The notes: generated from the sequence alone by a model not told the origin. Positions 15,658 through 24,309 are shown, counted from the stretch's first letter. The stretch: 36,882 bases of DNA from Flavobacteriales bacterium (GCA_021739625.1 JAIPBJ010000023.1:1-36882), one strand, 5' to 3'. Translations and numbers: made by a program.

Positions 15658-16392
15658 ATGAACCCACAAGTAATCGTAGTTATTCTTCAAGTACTCCTAA
15701 TCACTATCGGACTCTACTTGGCTTTTTTTAAGTCGTACTTCACCGAGAAAGGGAAGAATTTAGCAACGTTTGAGGATATAGATGAGATCACCTCTAAAGT
15801 GGAAGCCATTAAAACGGACTTTATACGAGAGACTGAAAAATTAAAGTTGGAAATTCAGTTGACCAATCAGATTAAATTTTCCCTAAAGGATGAAGAACTA
15901 AAAGCGCTAATAGGCTTCTACGACAATTATTATTTATGGCTTAATACACTTCTAGATTTTTCCATTGCCAACTATACCGAAGACGGTGTTCATGACCGTA
16001 ATCGGGCTGTAGGAATAATCAATGATGTTTACTCCAAATACAACCTTTCTGAAGCAAAAGCGGAGTTGTTTCTTAAAGACGAAGAAATAGTAGCTCATAC
16101 TCGTCAGATGAAGACTAAAACTTTGGAATTGCACGCTTTCACTTTCGCTGCAATAAGACAATACAATGCCATGCTCTCTGAACTTGCATCAATCAAAGCA
16201 TCTACTGCTCCTGACCACCATATTGAGGAACACTCGAAATTCAATCAAAAGATGGTGCTTTTTGTGGAGAAATTCTATGCCGATCAACTAGAACGTTATG
16301 CAGTGATTTCTCCAATGAATTTGCAGTTTCAAAAACTTTCATATCGTTTGCTTATCTCGCTATCCAAATCAGAAGACTCAATCCCGAAATAG
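15658..16392 (+). CDS. AT-rich membrane-anchored coiled-coil protein, probably acquired
   Basis: The protein has 244 residues. An N-terminal transmembrane helix (VIVVILQVLLITIGLYLAFF) is followed by KSYFTEKGKNLATFEDIDEI. This is a junction I recall from many small Bacteroidota and phage-associated membrane proteins of unknown function, leading into a helical, probably coiled-coil cytoplasmic part. No enzymatic motif is visible. The DNA is strikingly AT-rich with A/T-ending codons, unlike the GC-rich genes on either side, and its promoter and 3' flanks are also AT-rich. This marks a recent arrival. A near-repeat (GTATCATTGAAA at 15620, GTATTATTGAAA at 16518) flanks the AT-rich block, but it is short and could be chance. 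The function is unknown. Confidence 0.72.
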   Translation: MNPQVIVVILQVLLITIGLYLAFFKSYFTEKGKNLATFEDIDEITSKVEAIKTDFIRETEKLKLEIQLTNQIKFSLKDEELKALIGFYDNYYLWLNTLLDFSIANYTEDGVHDRNRAVGIINDVYSKYNLSEAKAELFLKDEEIVAHTRQMKTKTLELHAFTFAAIRQYNAMLSELASIKASTAPDHHIEEHSKFNQKMVLFVEKFYADQLERYAVISPMNLQFQKLSYRLLISLSKSEDSIPK

Positions 16393-16481
16393 ACCAACAA
16401 TGATTGCTTGATTCATAAATCCCAACCCATTATAAATATGAAACAAGTCGACCGTAGATTTCCTTTTCTTCAAAACATTAG

Positions 16482-16503
16482 CAGAACTGAAATTCAAGTT
16501 CTG
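16482..16503 (+). other. Small inverted repeat upstream of the urea-transporter fusion
   Basis: CAGAACT (16482-16488) and AGTTCTG (16497-16503) form a perfect 7-bp stem with an 8-nt loop, followed by TGCCTTTCG. It could end transcription of the AT-rich gene or act as an operator. The choice cannot be made from sequence. Confidence 0.3.
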
Positions 16504-16528
16504 TGCCTTTCGTTATGGTATTATTGAA

Positions 16529-18721
16529 ATGACCCCTGCCGCACGCAAATATCTCTGGAACCTGTTCCGCGATGCGCTGCTGCACGGCTATTCGCAGATC
16601 TTCTTCAGTCTGGACAGGACGTTCGGCATAGTGCTGCTCATCGTGTCGTTTACCGACCCGTATGTGGCGCTGAGCGGACTGAGCGCAGGTCTGCTGGCCA
16701 ACTTCGCGGCCTATGCCCTGGGCTACGACCACAAGGGCATTCGCGAAGGGATGTACAGCTTCAACAGCATCATGATGGGCATGATGATGGGCGTTTATTA
16801 TGACGTGAACATCCAGTTCGTGCTACTGTTGGCCTTGTTGTCCATGCTGGTGCTCTTCCTCAGCATCGGGTTGCAGAGCCGCTTTGGTACAAAAGGATTG
16901 CCTGTGATGAGCATCCCGTTCCTCTTCGGGGTGTGGACGCTGCTGCTGGTGGGCCGTCAGTTCACCGGCCTCGACCTCTCGGAGCGCGGCATCTACACCG
17001 TGAACGAACTGTGGAGCTATGGCGGGCAGTTTCTCGTGAATCTCCACGCCACGGTAGAGGGGCTTCCTGTGCCTGAGCTGATGGCCGTCTATCTGCGGTC
17101 GTTGGGGGCCATCTTCTTCCAGAACACACTTTTTGCGGGCTTCATCATCCTGTTGGGGCTGGTGGTGTTCTCGCGCATTGCCTTTGTGCTGAGCGTCATC
17201 GGGTTTTTCAGCGGCTACTTTTTCTTCGGGTTCATGAGCGGCAGTTTCATGCAGCTTAACTACACCTTCATCGGGTTCAACTTTATCCTGTCGAGCATTG
17301 CGCTGGGCGGGTTCTTCATCATCCCTTCGTTCGGGTCGCATGTGCTGGTGGTGCTCACTGCGCCTGTCATCGCCATTCTCATCTCGGCCCTTTCGCAAGT
17401 GATGGGCACGTTCGGGCTGCCCATCTATTCCCTGCCCTACAACATTATTGTGCTGCTCACGCTCTACACTTTGCGCACGAGGGCAGTGCCGAAGGGTTGG
17501 CTCACACTCATCACCGAGCAGACCTATTCGCCCGAAAAGAACCTCTATCGCTTTCAGAACCGCATGGCCCGTTATGCCCGCGACACATGGTTCCATATCT
17601 ATCTCCCGTTCTATGGCGAATGGACCATAAGCCAAGGCCACGATGGTGACCAGACCCACAAGGGCGAATGGCAGCACGCGCTCGATTTCTCCATCATGGA
17701 TAGCGGTGGGTCGAGTTACAAGGCGCCCGGTTCGAAGTTGGAGGACTATTACTGCTATAACCGTCCGATCGTTGCTCCACAGGATGGCTGGGTGGTGGCG
17801 CTCCAAGATGGTGTGGCCGATAACCGCCCTGGTGAGATGGATCTGGACAAGAACTGGGGCAATGCCATCGTCATTAAGCATGGCGAGGGCATTTTCAGCA
17901 AGGTGAGCCACATCCGCGAAGGCACCTACAAAGTGGCCTTAGGCGACTATGTGAAGAAGGGACAGGTGTTGGCCAACATCGGCAACAGTGGCCGCTCGCC
18001 CGAGCCGCACATCCATTTCCAGTTGCAGGCCACGCCTTTCATCGGTAGCCGTACCATGGCCTATCCGCTGGCCTATTATGCCGTGAAGGAGAATGGGAAG
18101 CCATCGTTCCGCTCGTTTGCAACGCCCAAGGAAGGTGAAGTGGTGAGCAACATCGCCATCAACCCCGTGCTGAAGAAGGCCTTCTGGCTGCAACCCGGCA
18201 TGTGTTTCCAAGTGTTCGGAGAGAAGACACAGGAGCAATGGGAGGTGTACACCGATGCCTACAACCACAGCTACATCTGGTGCGCGAAGACGGAGAGCAC
18301 GGCCTATTTCGTGAACAACGGAACGCTGTTCTACTTCACGGATTTCATTGGCGACAGAAATTCCATCCTTTTCAGGTTCCATTTGGCTGCGCAACGCATT
18401 CTGCTCAGTTCGGAGGATGGACTGAAGGTGAACGACCGCCTCTCGGTGGATACCGTTTTCAGTGGGCCGAAGAAGGCCGCGTTGGATGCCGTGGCACCAT
18501 TCGCGCAAGTGGTGAGGGCAGACTTCGCGGAGTTCTGCGACAGTGCCGACCGGGACATCACCCCCAAGTGGGCCATTCTGCGTTCCAACATAAAGGTGCA
18601 GGCCTTCGGGCAGGTGCAGCGCAACATGGATTTCCGCATCGACATCGGCCCTGAGGGCGTCTCAGGCTTCGACATGGAAGTGGGCAAAACGAAATACCGG
18701 TACACATGCGCGCTACAATAG
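16529..18721 (+). CDS. Urea-transporter-like membrane protein fused to an M23-family peptidase domain
   Basis: The protein has 730 residues. Residues 10-335 hold about ten membrane helices with the two internal repeats of the urea transporter family: HGYSQIFFSLDRTFGIVLL near residue 20 and LGAIFFQNTLFAGFIILLG near 195, plus FNSIMMGMMMG. Residues 370-520 are a lysostaphin/LytM-type (M23) domain: WQHALDF (H383, D386), VVALQDG, VSHIREGTYKVALGDYVKKGQ and PHIHFQ (H494, H496). The H383-D386 spacing is HxxD rather than the usual HxxxD, so activity is uncertain. The last 200 residues are an extra beta-rich part. I infer an inner-membrane channel with a periplasmic peptidase or peptidoglycan-binding arm. 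It overlaps the TPR-barrel gene by 16 bp, so the three genes form an operon. Confidence 0.83.
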   Translation: MTPAARKYLWNLFRDALLHGYSQIFFSLDRTFGIVLLIVSFTDPYVALSGLSAGLLANFAAYALGYDHKGIREGMYSFNSIMMGMMMGVYYDVNIQFVLLLALLSMLVLFLSIGLQSRFGTKGLPVMSIPFLFGVWTLLLVGRQFTGLDLSERGIYTVNELWSYGGQFLVNLHATVEGLPVPELMAVYLRSLGAIFFQNTLFAGFIILLGLVVFSRIAFVLSVIGFFSGYFFFGFMSGSFMQLNYTFIGFNFILSSIALGGFFIIPSFGSHVLVVLTAPVIAILISALSQVMGTFGLPIYSLPYNIIVLLTLYTLRTRAVPKGWLTLITEQTYSPEKNLYRFQNRMARYARDTWFHIYLPFYGEWTISQGHDGDQTHKGEWQHALDFSIMDSGGSSYKAPGSKLEDYYCYNRPIVAPQDGWVVALQDGVADNRPGEMDLDKNWGNAIVIKHGEGIFSKVSHIREGTYKVALGDYVKKGQVLANIGNSGRSPEPHIHFQLQATPFIGSRTMAYPLAYYAVKENGKPSFRSFATPKEGEVVSNIAINPVLKKAFWLQPGMCFQVFGEKTQEQWEVYTDAYNHSYIWCAKTESTAYFVNNGTLFYFTDFIGDRNSILFRFHLAAQRILLSSEDGLKVNDRLSVDTVFSGPKKAALDAVAPFAQVVRADFAEFCDSADRDITPKWAILRSNIKVQAFGQVQRNMDFRIDIGPEGVSGFDMEVGKTKYRYTCALQ

Positions 18722-19962
18722 CCCTCATTCTGTTGGTGATGATGGCCACGCAGACCAAGGCGCAGGATGCGGTGTACAGCGACACCGCCCATTACGACTA
18801 TTATATGCTTGGCGAATGGGACGAGGTGATCGCCCATGGCAAGCTGGCCCGCAAACAAGGCGTGGACCACTACTATCTGCGGGCCCGCAACGGCTATGCC
18901 TATTATATGAAGGGGCGCTACATGGCCGCAGCTGCGGAGTTTCAGAAGGCCGTGGCCTTCAATCCCTATTCTGACCATGCACAGACCTATCTGCTATGGT
19001 CGCAGCAGGCGGCAGGGATGCGGAGTGAGAGTTTTCTCACCATGCGCAAGATGCCCATCTCCCTGCGCAACCATCTGGGTGTTCAAGGCCCCAAGTTCTT
19101 TGATGGCATCGCGGTGTCGGGCGGCTACCGCATCAGCACAGGCGATACGCTCATTGGCAGCACGCCCGTGGTGGCCCTGTCGCTTTCGCACTGGCTGGGC
19201 AGCAGGTTGATGTTGGAACATGGCGTGAGTTATATGAATGTGGAGCGTTTCTATGGTGATGCTTGGCAGGTGGCCTATCTGGCGCAGCTCGGCTTGCAAT
19301 TGGCTCCTCGGTGGAACGTGAAAGGCGCATTCACCGCCAATCATTGGGGTACCAAACAGGTATTGACCGATGGTACCACGACCGATTCGACCTACACTGA
19401 ATATGGGGGTGCGCTTTCGTTGCAGTGGCGCACAAGGCGCATTTCATTGAGCGGCTATGGCGGGTATCTGCAAGGCGGTGGTGCAGCCAACGATTCGCTT
19501 GTCAACACTACAGGTGCTCAGGGCGAAGTGCTTGAGCAGTTCTTTGGAGGAATGACCTTCGGTTGGTATCCTCTTGCGAATCTTGACCTGTATTCATTCA
19601 CATCGGTGCACTACGCCCATTTTCTTACACGCACTGCCGAAATTTCTGCCCGTCAGACCATCGGTGGGCGCATTGCCAAGGGCACATGGCTTACGGCCAC
19701 CTACACATGGAACCGCCCGATGTTCAACATGATGGGGCATCAGGCCACCTTTGCCGATAATGCCTTGGAACCATTGGACCACAGCGCATCGTTGCAGGCA
19801 CTCTATTCACCCAAGGGCCGTTGGGGCATCAGCCTTACCTATAGCTTTGAGGCACGCAGGATACGCCTTCCCAATGAGGTCGATAGCCCTATCGGTGCTA
19901 CGCCCCAAAATGCTTCTTTCAACTACCACGGACTATTTGCAGGCTTTCAACTAAAATTCTGA
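18706..19962 (+). CDS. TPR plus outer-membrane beta-barrel protein
   Basis: The protein has 418 residues. A signal peptide (IALILLVMMATQTKAQD) leads to a short TPR-type helical region at about 25-110 (YYLRARNGYAYYMKGRYMAAAAEFQKAVAFNP). From about 135 to the end there are alternating strands rich in aromatic residues and Gly, closing with FNYHGLFAGFQLKF. A terminal Phe after an amphipathic strand is the classic outer-membrane barrel signature. It starts within the end of the upstream fusion gene and is followed after 4 bases by another TPR protein, so the product probably works with both, spanning inner membrane, periplasm and outer membrane. The substrate is unknown; urea or a peptidoglycan product would fit the neighbour but is a guess. 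Confidence 0.75.
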   Translation: MRATIALILLVMMATQTKAQDAVYSDTAHYDYYMLGEWDEVIAHGKLARKQGVDHYYLRARNGYAYYMKGRYMAAAAEFQKAVAFNPYSDHAQTYLLWSQQAAGMRSESFLTMRKMPISLRNHLGVQGPKFFDGIAVSGGYRISTGDTLIGSTPVVALSLSHWLGSRLMLEHGVSYMNVERFYGDAWQVAYLAQLGLQLAPRWNVKGAFTANHWGTKQVLTDGTTTDSTYTEYGGALSLQWRTRRISLSGYGGYLQGGGAANDSLVNTTGAQGEVLEQFFGGMTFGWYPLANLDLYSFTSVHYAHFLTRTAEISARQTIGGRIAKGTWLTATYTWNRPMFNMMGHQATFADNALEPLDHSASLQALYSPKGRWGISLTYSFEARRIRLPNEVDSPIGATPQNASFNYHGLFAGFQLKF

Positions 19963-19966
19963 ACCC

Positions 19967-20575
19967 ATGAGAAACATTGCCCTTTCCCTTGCCCTTTTCA
20001 TCAGTGTGCATGCATTTGCCGGTGACCCAGTGAAGCTGCGCGAGGCCTTCAAGAAAAGCTATGTGGCCGAAAGCCGTGGCGACCTTGCGGCCTCCATCAA
20101 GGCACTTACAGATGTATATGATGATTCTGACTATGGCACCAATCTGCGCCTGGGCTGGCTGCACTACAGTGCCGGGGCTTTCACCGAATCGCAGGGCTAT
20201 TATCAGAAGGCCATAGATCTTATGCCCGCCAGCGTAGAGGCCCGGTTGGGCATGCTCTATCCGGCAGTGGCCCTTGGCCAGTGGGACAAGGTGGCGCGGC
20301 AGTATGAGGAAATACTGAAAGTTGACCCCAAGAACACCAAAGCGCTCTACAATCTTGGCCTCATCGTCTATGGCAAGGCGCAGTATGACAAGGCGCTCAC
20401 CTATTTCAGCACCGGGCTCAATCTCTATCCCTTCGACTACGATTTCAATTTGATGACGGCCTGGACCAGCTATCGCATGGGCAAGATGCGCGAAGCCAAG
20501 GTGCTGTTCGACAAAGCCTTGACCATCGCCCCAGACGATGCCAGCGCATTGGAAGGGCTTGAGTTGGTGAAGTGA
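19967..20575 (+). CDS. Periplasmic TPR protein
   Basis: The protein has 202 residues. A signal peptide (IALSLALFISVHAFAGD) is followed by about five TPR repeats: AAFTESQGYYQKAIDLMP-like, WDKVARQYEEILKVDPKNTKALYNLG, AQYDKALTYFSTGLNLYPFDYD and MREAKVLFDKALTIAPDDASALEGL. TPR proteins are protein-protein adaptors with no catalysis. It is the third gene of the operon with the urea-transporter/M23 fusion and the TPR-barrel protein, so I infer a periplasmic scaffold for them. The stop is followed after 45 bases by the cystathionine beta-synthase gene with its own promoter. Confidence 0.8.
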   Translation: MRNIALSLALFISVHAFAGDPVKLREAFKKSYVAESRGDLAASIKALTDVYDDSDYGTNLRLGWLHYSAGAFTESQGYYQKAIDLMPASVEARLGMLYPAVALGQWDKVARQYEEILKVDPKNTKALYNLGLIVYGKAQYDKALTYFSTGLNLYPFDYDFNLMTAWTSYRMGKMREAKVLFDKALTIAPDDASALEGLELVK

Positions 20576-20607
20576 TCACCACCCACCTGTGCCCTGCCAC
20601 AAGACAT

Positions 20608-20615
20608 TACTTTTG
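20608..20615 (+). promoter_or_regulatory. -7 box directly upstream of the CBS start
   Basis: TACTTTTG is an exact TAnnTTTG, only 5 nt before the ATG at 20621. Transcription starting a few bases downstream of the box would give a leaderless or nearly leaderless mRNA. No clear -33 box. Confidence 0.55.
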
Positions 20616-20620
20616 CCGCC

Positions 20621-21976
20621 ATGTGGTACAACAACATCCTCGAGACCATCGGCAACACGCCCTTGGTCAAATTGAATAAGGTGACCAAAAGTGTTCCCTG
20701 CACGGTACTGGCCAAAGTTGAGACCTTCAACCCCGGGCATTCCATCAAAGACCGCATGGCGGTGAAGATGATTGAAGATGCTGAGAAGGATGGCCGTTTG
20801 AAACCGGGCGGCACGATCATCGAAGGCACATCGGGCAACACCGGAATGGGCCTCGCATTGGCCGCTATTGTGAAAGGCTATCGCCTCATCTGCACCATGC
20901 CCGATAAACAGAGCAAGGAGAAGATGGACATACTGCGCGCCATGGGTGCGGAGGTGGTGGTCACACCTACGAATGTTGCAGCAGATGACCCACGCTCGTA
21001 CTATTCCGTGGCAAAGCGGCTCAATCACGAGATTCCCAATTCATTCTATCCGAACCAATATGACAACCTGAGCAACGTGACCGCCCACTATGAGCAGACC
21101 GGCCCCGAGATATGGAAGCAGACCGAGGGCAAGATCACCCATCTTGTTGTTGGTGTGGGCACAGGAGGCACCATCAGTGGTACGGCCCGCTATCTGAAAG
21201 AACAGAACCCGAACATCAAAGTCTGGGGCGTGGACACCTACGGTTCTACCCTCAAGGCATATCACGAGACAGGCAAGATTGATGAGAGCGAAATCTATTC
21301 GTACCTAACTGAAGGCATAGGCGAGGATATCATTCCCAAGTGCATCGACTTCAGTGTCATAGACCATTTTGAGAAGGTGACCGACCGCGAGGGCATGCTC
21401 ATGACCCGTGAACTGGCCAAGAAGGAAGGCATTCTTGTGGGCAATAGCGCGGGCTGCGCTATTCAGGGGCTTATCCAGATGAAGGACCAATTGAAACCCA
21501 CTGACCTCGTGGTGGTCATCTTCCACGATCATGGAACCCGCTATGTGGGCAAGATCTTCAATGACGATTGGATGCGCGACCGCGGTTTCCTCGACAAAGG
21601 AGCGGTGCGTGTGCGCGAGGTGCAGGGCGTGAGCAAGACCCTGCTGAAGGTGGATGTGAACGATACGGTGAACGATGTGGTACACATCATCACCGCCAAC
21701 GATGTGTCGCAATTACCGGTTTTTGATGGGGAAAATCCTGTCGGGTCCATCACCGAGGGAAAACTGTTCAGCGAACTCTTTGCCAATCCTGAGATTAAGA
21801 ACTGCCCAGTGCGTGAAATCATGCAGGATTCGTTCCCTGTGGTGGACGGCACGCTGCCCATATCTGAGATCACCGCCAAATTCGACAAGAAGACCTCGGC
21901 CGTGCTCTATCAGGATACATCTGGCAACTACCGTATCCTGACCAAGCACGACATCATCAAGGCGCTGGCGGATTGA
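20621..21976 (+). CDS. Cystathionine beta-synthase with C-terminal CBS pair
   Basis: The enzyme has 451 residues. The fold-type-II PLP domain covers residues 1-320: K43 (NPGHSIKDR) carries PLP, TSGNTG (70-75) binds the substrate carboxylate, GVGTGGTISG binds the cofactor phosphate, and GNSAGCA contacts the PLP nitrogen. Residues 330-451 are two CBS domains (VNDVVHIITANDVSQLPV, then VREIMQDSFPVV and ILTKHDIIKAL), a regulatory adenosyl- or nucleotide-binding module. The reaction is serine plus homocysteine to cystathionine (or a cysteine synthase activity), in cysteine and sulfur metabolism in the cytoplasm. The CBS tail favours cystathionine beta-synthase over plain cysteine synthase. The start ATG is 5 nt after an exact -7 box. 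Confidence 0.9.
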   Translation: MWYNNILETIGNTPLVKLNKVTKSVPCTVLAKVETFNPGHSIKDRMAVKMIEDAEKDGRLKPGGTIIEGTSGNTGMGLALAAIVKGYRLICTMPDKQSKEKMDILRAMGAEVVVTPTNVAADDPRSYYSVAKRLNHEIPNSFYPNQYDNLSNVTAHYEQTGPEIWKQTEGKITHLVVGVGTGGTISGTARYLKEQNPNIKVWGVDTYGSTLKAYHETGKIDESEIYSYLTEGIGEDIIPKCIDFSVIDHFEKVTDREGMLMTRELAKKEGILVGNSAGCAIQGLIQMKDQLKPTDLVVVIFHDHGTRYVGKIFNDDWMRDRGFLDKGAVRVREVQGVSKTLLKVDVNDTVNDVVHIITANDVSQLPVFDGENPVGSITEGKLFSELFANPEIKNCPVREIMQDSFPVVDGTLPISEITAKFDKKTSAVLYQDTSGNYRILTKHDIIKALAD

Positions 21977-21983
21977 TGTGATT

Positions 21984-22016
21984 ATTGGCCTTGCGTGTGT
22001 CGGGTGTGTAAGTTTG
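21984..22016 (+). promoter_or_regulatory. Promoter of the DUF1761 gene
   Basis: ATTG (21984-21987), a 21-nt spacer and an exact TAAGTTTG (22009-22016) fit the Bacteroidota -33/-7 promoter well. Transcription would start near 22022, giving a leader of about 33 nt to the ATG at 22055. It also shows that the in-frame start at 21995 is not used. Confidence 0.65.
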
Positions 22017-22054
22017 CATACCTTTTCACCCGTCTAACCAAAACCCTCACTCAC

Positions 22055-22567
22055 ATGTCCAATTTACTTGTCCTTCTGGCTGCGGCCATCATTCCCACCG
22101 TCATCGGTTTCATCTGGTACAATCCCAAAGTGTTCGGCAATGCCTGGATGAAGGCGGCCGACATGAGCGAGGAGAAAATGAAAGGCGCCAACATGGCCGT
22201 TATCTTCGGTGTCAGCCTTCTGCTCAGTTTCCTGTTGGCATTCTCCATGGCGCCCATCGTGATCCATCAGTTCGGTGTAATGGGCATGCTGGAAAGTGCC
22301 ATGCGGCCTGAAAGCCCTACCATGGCAGAGGCCACCACCCTGTTCAATAGCCTGATGGAAACATACGGGTCAAATCATCGCCATTTTGGTCATGGTGCTT
22401 TGCATGGTGCAATGACAGCGCTTCTGTTAGTTCTTCCTATAATGGGCACCAACGCCCTGTTTGAGCGTAAGAGCTTCAAGTATATCGCCATCAATGCAGG
22501 TTATTGGGCCGTCACCTTGGCCATCATGGGCGGCATCGTTTGCCAGTTCTTCAAATTCCCGATGTGA
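22055..22567 (+). CDS. DUF1761-family membrane protein
   Basis: The protein has 170 residues and about four membrane helices: LLVLLAAAIIPTVIGFIWY, a second helix ending AFSMAPIVIHQFG, HGAMTALLLVLPIMGTNALF, and AGYWAVTLAIMGGIVCQFF. WYNPKVFGNAWM after helix 1 is the DUF1761 hallmark (W-Y-x-P-x-h-F...W). Its function is unknown. I chose the ATG at 22055 (MSNLLVLL) because the first helix starts there and the promoter lies upstream of it. A strong hairpin terminator follows. Confidence 0.82.
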   Translation: MSNLLVLLAAAIIPTVIGFIWYNPKVFGNAWMKAADMSEEKMKGANMAVIFGVSLLLSFLLAFSMAPIVIHQFGVMGMLESAMRPESPTMAEATTLFNSLMETYGSNHRHFGHGALHGAMTALLLVLPIMGTNALFERKSFKYIAINAGYWAVTLAIMGGIVCQFFKFPM

Positions 22568-22589
22568 TCGGACCACGCATCGTAAACAG

Positions 22590-22624
22590 AAAGGGGTGCC
22601 TCATTCGCGTGAGGCAGCCCTTTT
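22590..22624. terminator. Bidirectional rho-independent terminator
   Basis: AAAGGGGTGCCTCA, loop TTCGCG, TGAGGCAGCCCTTTT forms a 13-bp stem with one internal mismatch and ends in T-rich sequence on both strands. It lies between two convergent genes (DUF1761 on plus, DUF4476 on minus) and can serve both. Confidence 0.8.
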
Positions 22625-22652
22625 CATTTCAGACCCATAAGGACCTGTTCGG

Positions 22653-23411
22653 TCACTGTCTGGTGCCGATGTAGTCGCGCACCTCCCGTTTCGAGCTGTC
22701 GAAACCGAGCACGTTGATGACGCGGAAATAGTTATCGCGGTCGATGCAGAAGTCGTAGGCAAACTTTGCAACGTCCACCTGCGAACTGGCGAAGCTGAAC
22801 AGGCTGACGATGGATGCGATCTGCTGGGAGGAATAGCACTGCTTGGCCTTGAGCAGCATCTTGGCCTGCTCAATCATCGAACTGTCGAAAGTTGCGCCTT
22901 TGATGGATGCGCGGACCTCCTGCATCTCGGCATCGGACACGAAGCACTGCGGCACAGGTGCGGGCTGTATGGGCACAGGAACCGGTGCTGGTTGTGGAAC
23001 AGGTTGGAAATGGATGGGATTCCACCGATAGGGCCTATTGCGTTGACCATCTATGAAGTCCATGTAATCGTGCATCCTGAAGGCACTTGAGAACTGCGAG
23101 AATACATCGAGCAGCATGTAGCGGTTGTCCTGATCGGTCATATTGGGGTAGGCCGTGGCAATGACATCATACTTGAAATGATCCTCGCGGAAGATGTTCG
23201 CCAGATCGAACAACTGACCCGAATGCAGGCAATAGACCTGCGCAAAATTGAGCGCCCGGGTCAGACGTGCCGCATCATTTGGAATGGCCCGCATCTGAGC
23301 TAGATTCTGACCGAATGTGCGCGAATCGATGCTCTGTGCGCAGGGTGCCTGAGCCTGAGCGAAAAGCGCCATCAACAGACCGAGAGAGACGGAGAGGAAA
23401 TGTTTTTTCAT
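22653..23411 (-). CDS. Secreted protein with two DUF4476 domains
   Basis: The protein has 252 residues. A signal peptide (FLSVSLGLLMALFAQAQA) is followed by two copies of the helical DUF4476 domain: residues 30-120 (FGQNLAQMRAIPNDAARLTRALNF...YMLLDVFSQFSSAFRMHDYM) and 160-250 (MQEVRASIKGATFDSSMIEQAKMLL...YFRVINVLGFDSSKREVRDYI). A proline-rich linker (PVPQPAPVPVPIQPAPVPQ) separates them. The first copy is less conserved at its start. DUF4476 is a common exported domain in Bacteroidota with no established function. Its start is 14 bases after the stop of the EamA transporter gene on the same strand, so the two are probably co-transcribed. Confidence 0.82.
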   Translation of the reverse strand: MKKHFLSVSLGLLMALFAQAQAPCAQSIDSRTFGQNLAQMRAIPNDAARLTRALNFAQVYCLHSGQLFDLANIFREDHFKYDVIATAYPNMTDQDNRYMLLDVFSQFSSAFRMHDYMDFIDGQRNRPYRWNPIHFQPVPQPAPVPVPIQPAPVPQCFVSDAEMQEVRASIKGATFDSSMIEQAKMLLKAKQCYSSQQIASIVSLFSFASSQVDVAKFAYDFCIDRDNYFRVINVLGFDSSKREVRDYIGTRQ

Positions 23412-23425
23412 GATGTTCAGGATTT

Positions 23426-24271
23426 TCAGAATAGCTTGACCAAAACTATGCCGAAGACAACGGTCGCAACACCAAGGAGTCTTACCAGACTGAAACTCTC
23501 CTTGAAGAACAGGTAGCCGGTCATGGCACCTAACACCACGGAAACCTCTCGAACAGCCACTATTCTGCTTATAGGGGCCAGTTGGAATGCAAAAAGGATG
23601 ATGAGATAACTGGCGAGAGCGAAGATGGAAATTCCCAGCACGGGAATCTTCAACGTTCCAACGGTCAGCCGCAGTTCCTTCCTCCTTTTCAGCAGCACAT
23701 AGGGGAGGAACATCACTGCCGATACCAGCTGCATGGCCGCCATGAGCACCATGGGGTGTATCCGGTCCACTATCATCTTGTCCAAAATAGTGTATGACAT
23801 GATGAAGGCGCCCGAAACAAGTGCCAACGCGATGCCTTTGACCGGTGTAGCCCTGCGGTCGCGCCTATAGGAGAGCAGCGCAATGCCCCCGATCACTGTG
23901 GCAACGCCTCCGTAGGCCTGCCAAGGAAGGTGTTCTCCCAACAGCAGAATGCCGAGCAGCACAGAACCCGCAATGCCACTGCCCCGCACAATGGGATAGA
24001 GCGTGCTGATATCTCCGTTGTGGTAAGTGAAAGAGAGCAGAAGCCCATAGATCCCGTGCAGTACCCCCGTGAGCAACAGCAGCGGCAGCATGAATGCCCA
24101 ATCGGTCGGGGCCGAGAGATGTGGCCACGCCAGTGGAAGACTCACCAGCAGACCTGCACAGAACGAGAGATAGATGAGGCTGTAGTTGCCCGAAAATCGC
24201 TTGGTGATGACGTTCCATCCCGCATGGAGTATGGCCGAGAACACCACAAGGGCAAAGGTCAGAAGCGTCAT
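23426..24271 (-). CDS. EamA/DMT-family transporter
   Basis: The protein has 281 residues and about ten hydrophobic helices arranged as two EamA repeats. It starts TLLTFALVVFSAILHAGWNVITKRF, with the helix-1 'hxAxxWxxxK' feature. LYPIVRGSGIAGSVLLGILLLGEHLP is the conserved end of repeat 1 and VAVREVSVVLGAMTGYLFFKE that of repeat 2. DMT transporters export small metabolites (amino acids, drugs, nucleotide precursors); the substrate cannot be read from sequence. It is located in the inner membrane. A TACATTTG -7 box lies 38 nt upstream at 24310-24317. The DUF4476 gene follows after 14 bases. Confidence 0.85.
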   Translation of the reverse strand: MTLLTFALVVFSAILHAGWNVITKRFSGNYSLIYLSFCAGLLVSLPLAWPHLSAPTDWAFMLPLLLLTGVLHGIYGLLLSFTYHNGDISTLYPIVRGSGIAGSVLLGILLLGEHLPWQAYGGVATVIGGIALLSYRRDRRATPVKGIALALVSGAFIMSYTILDKMIVDRIHPMVLMAAMQLVSAVMFLPYVLLKRRKELRLTVGTLKIPVLGISIFALASYLIILFAFQLAPISRIVAVREVSVVLGAMTGYLFFKESFSLVRLLGVATVVFGIVLVKLF

Positions 24272-24309
24272 GGCACAGTCTGGCCAAATTGTACGACCAT
24301 CCTTGAAGG

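Noticed and set aside
16823-17911. 362-residue minus-strand frame opposite the urea-transporter fusion
   Set aside because: His/Arg/Gln-rich composition is the usual antisense image of a hydrophobic protein.
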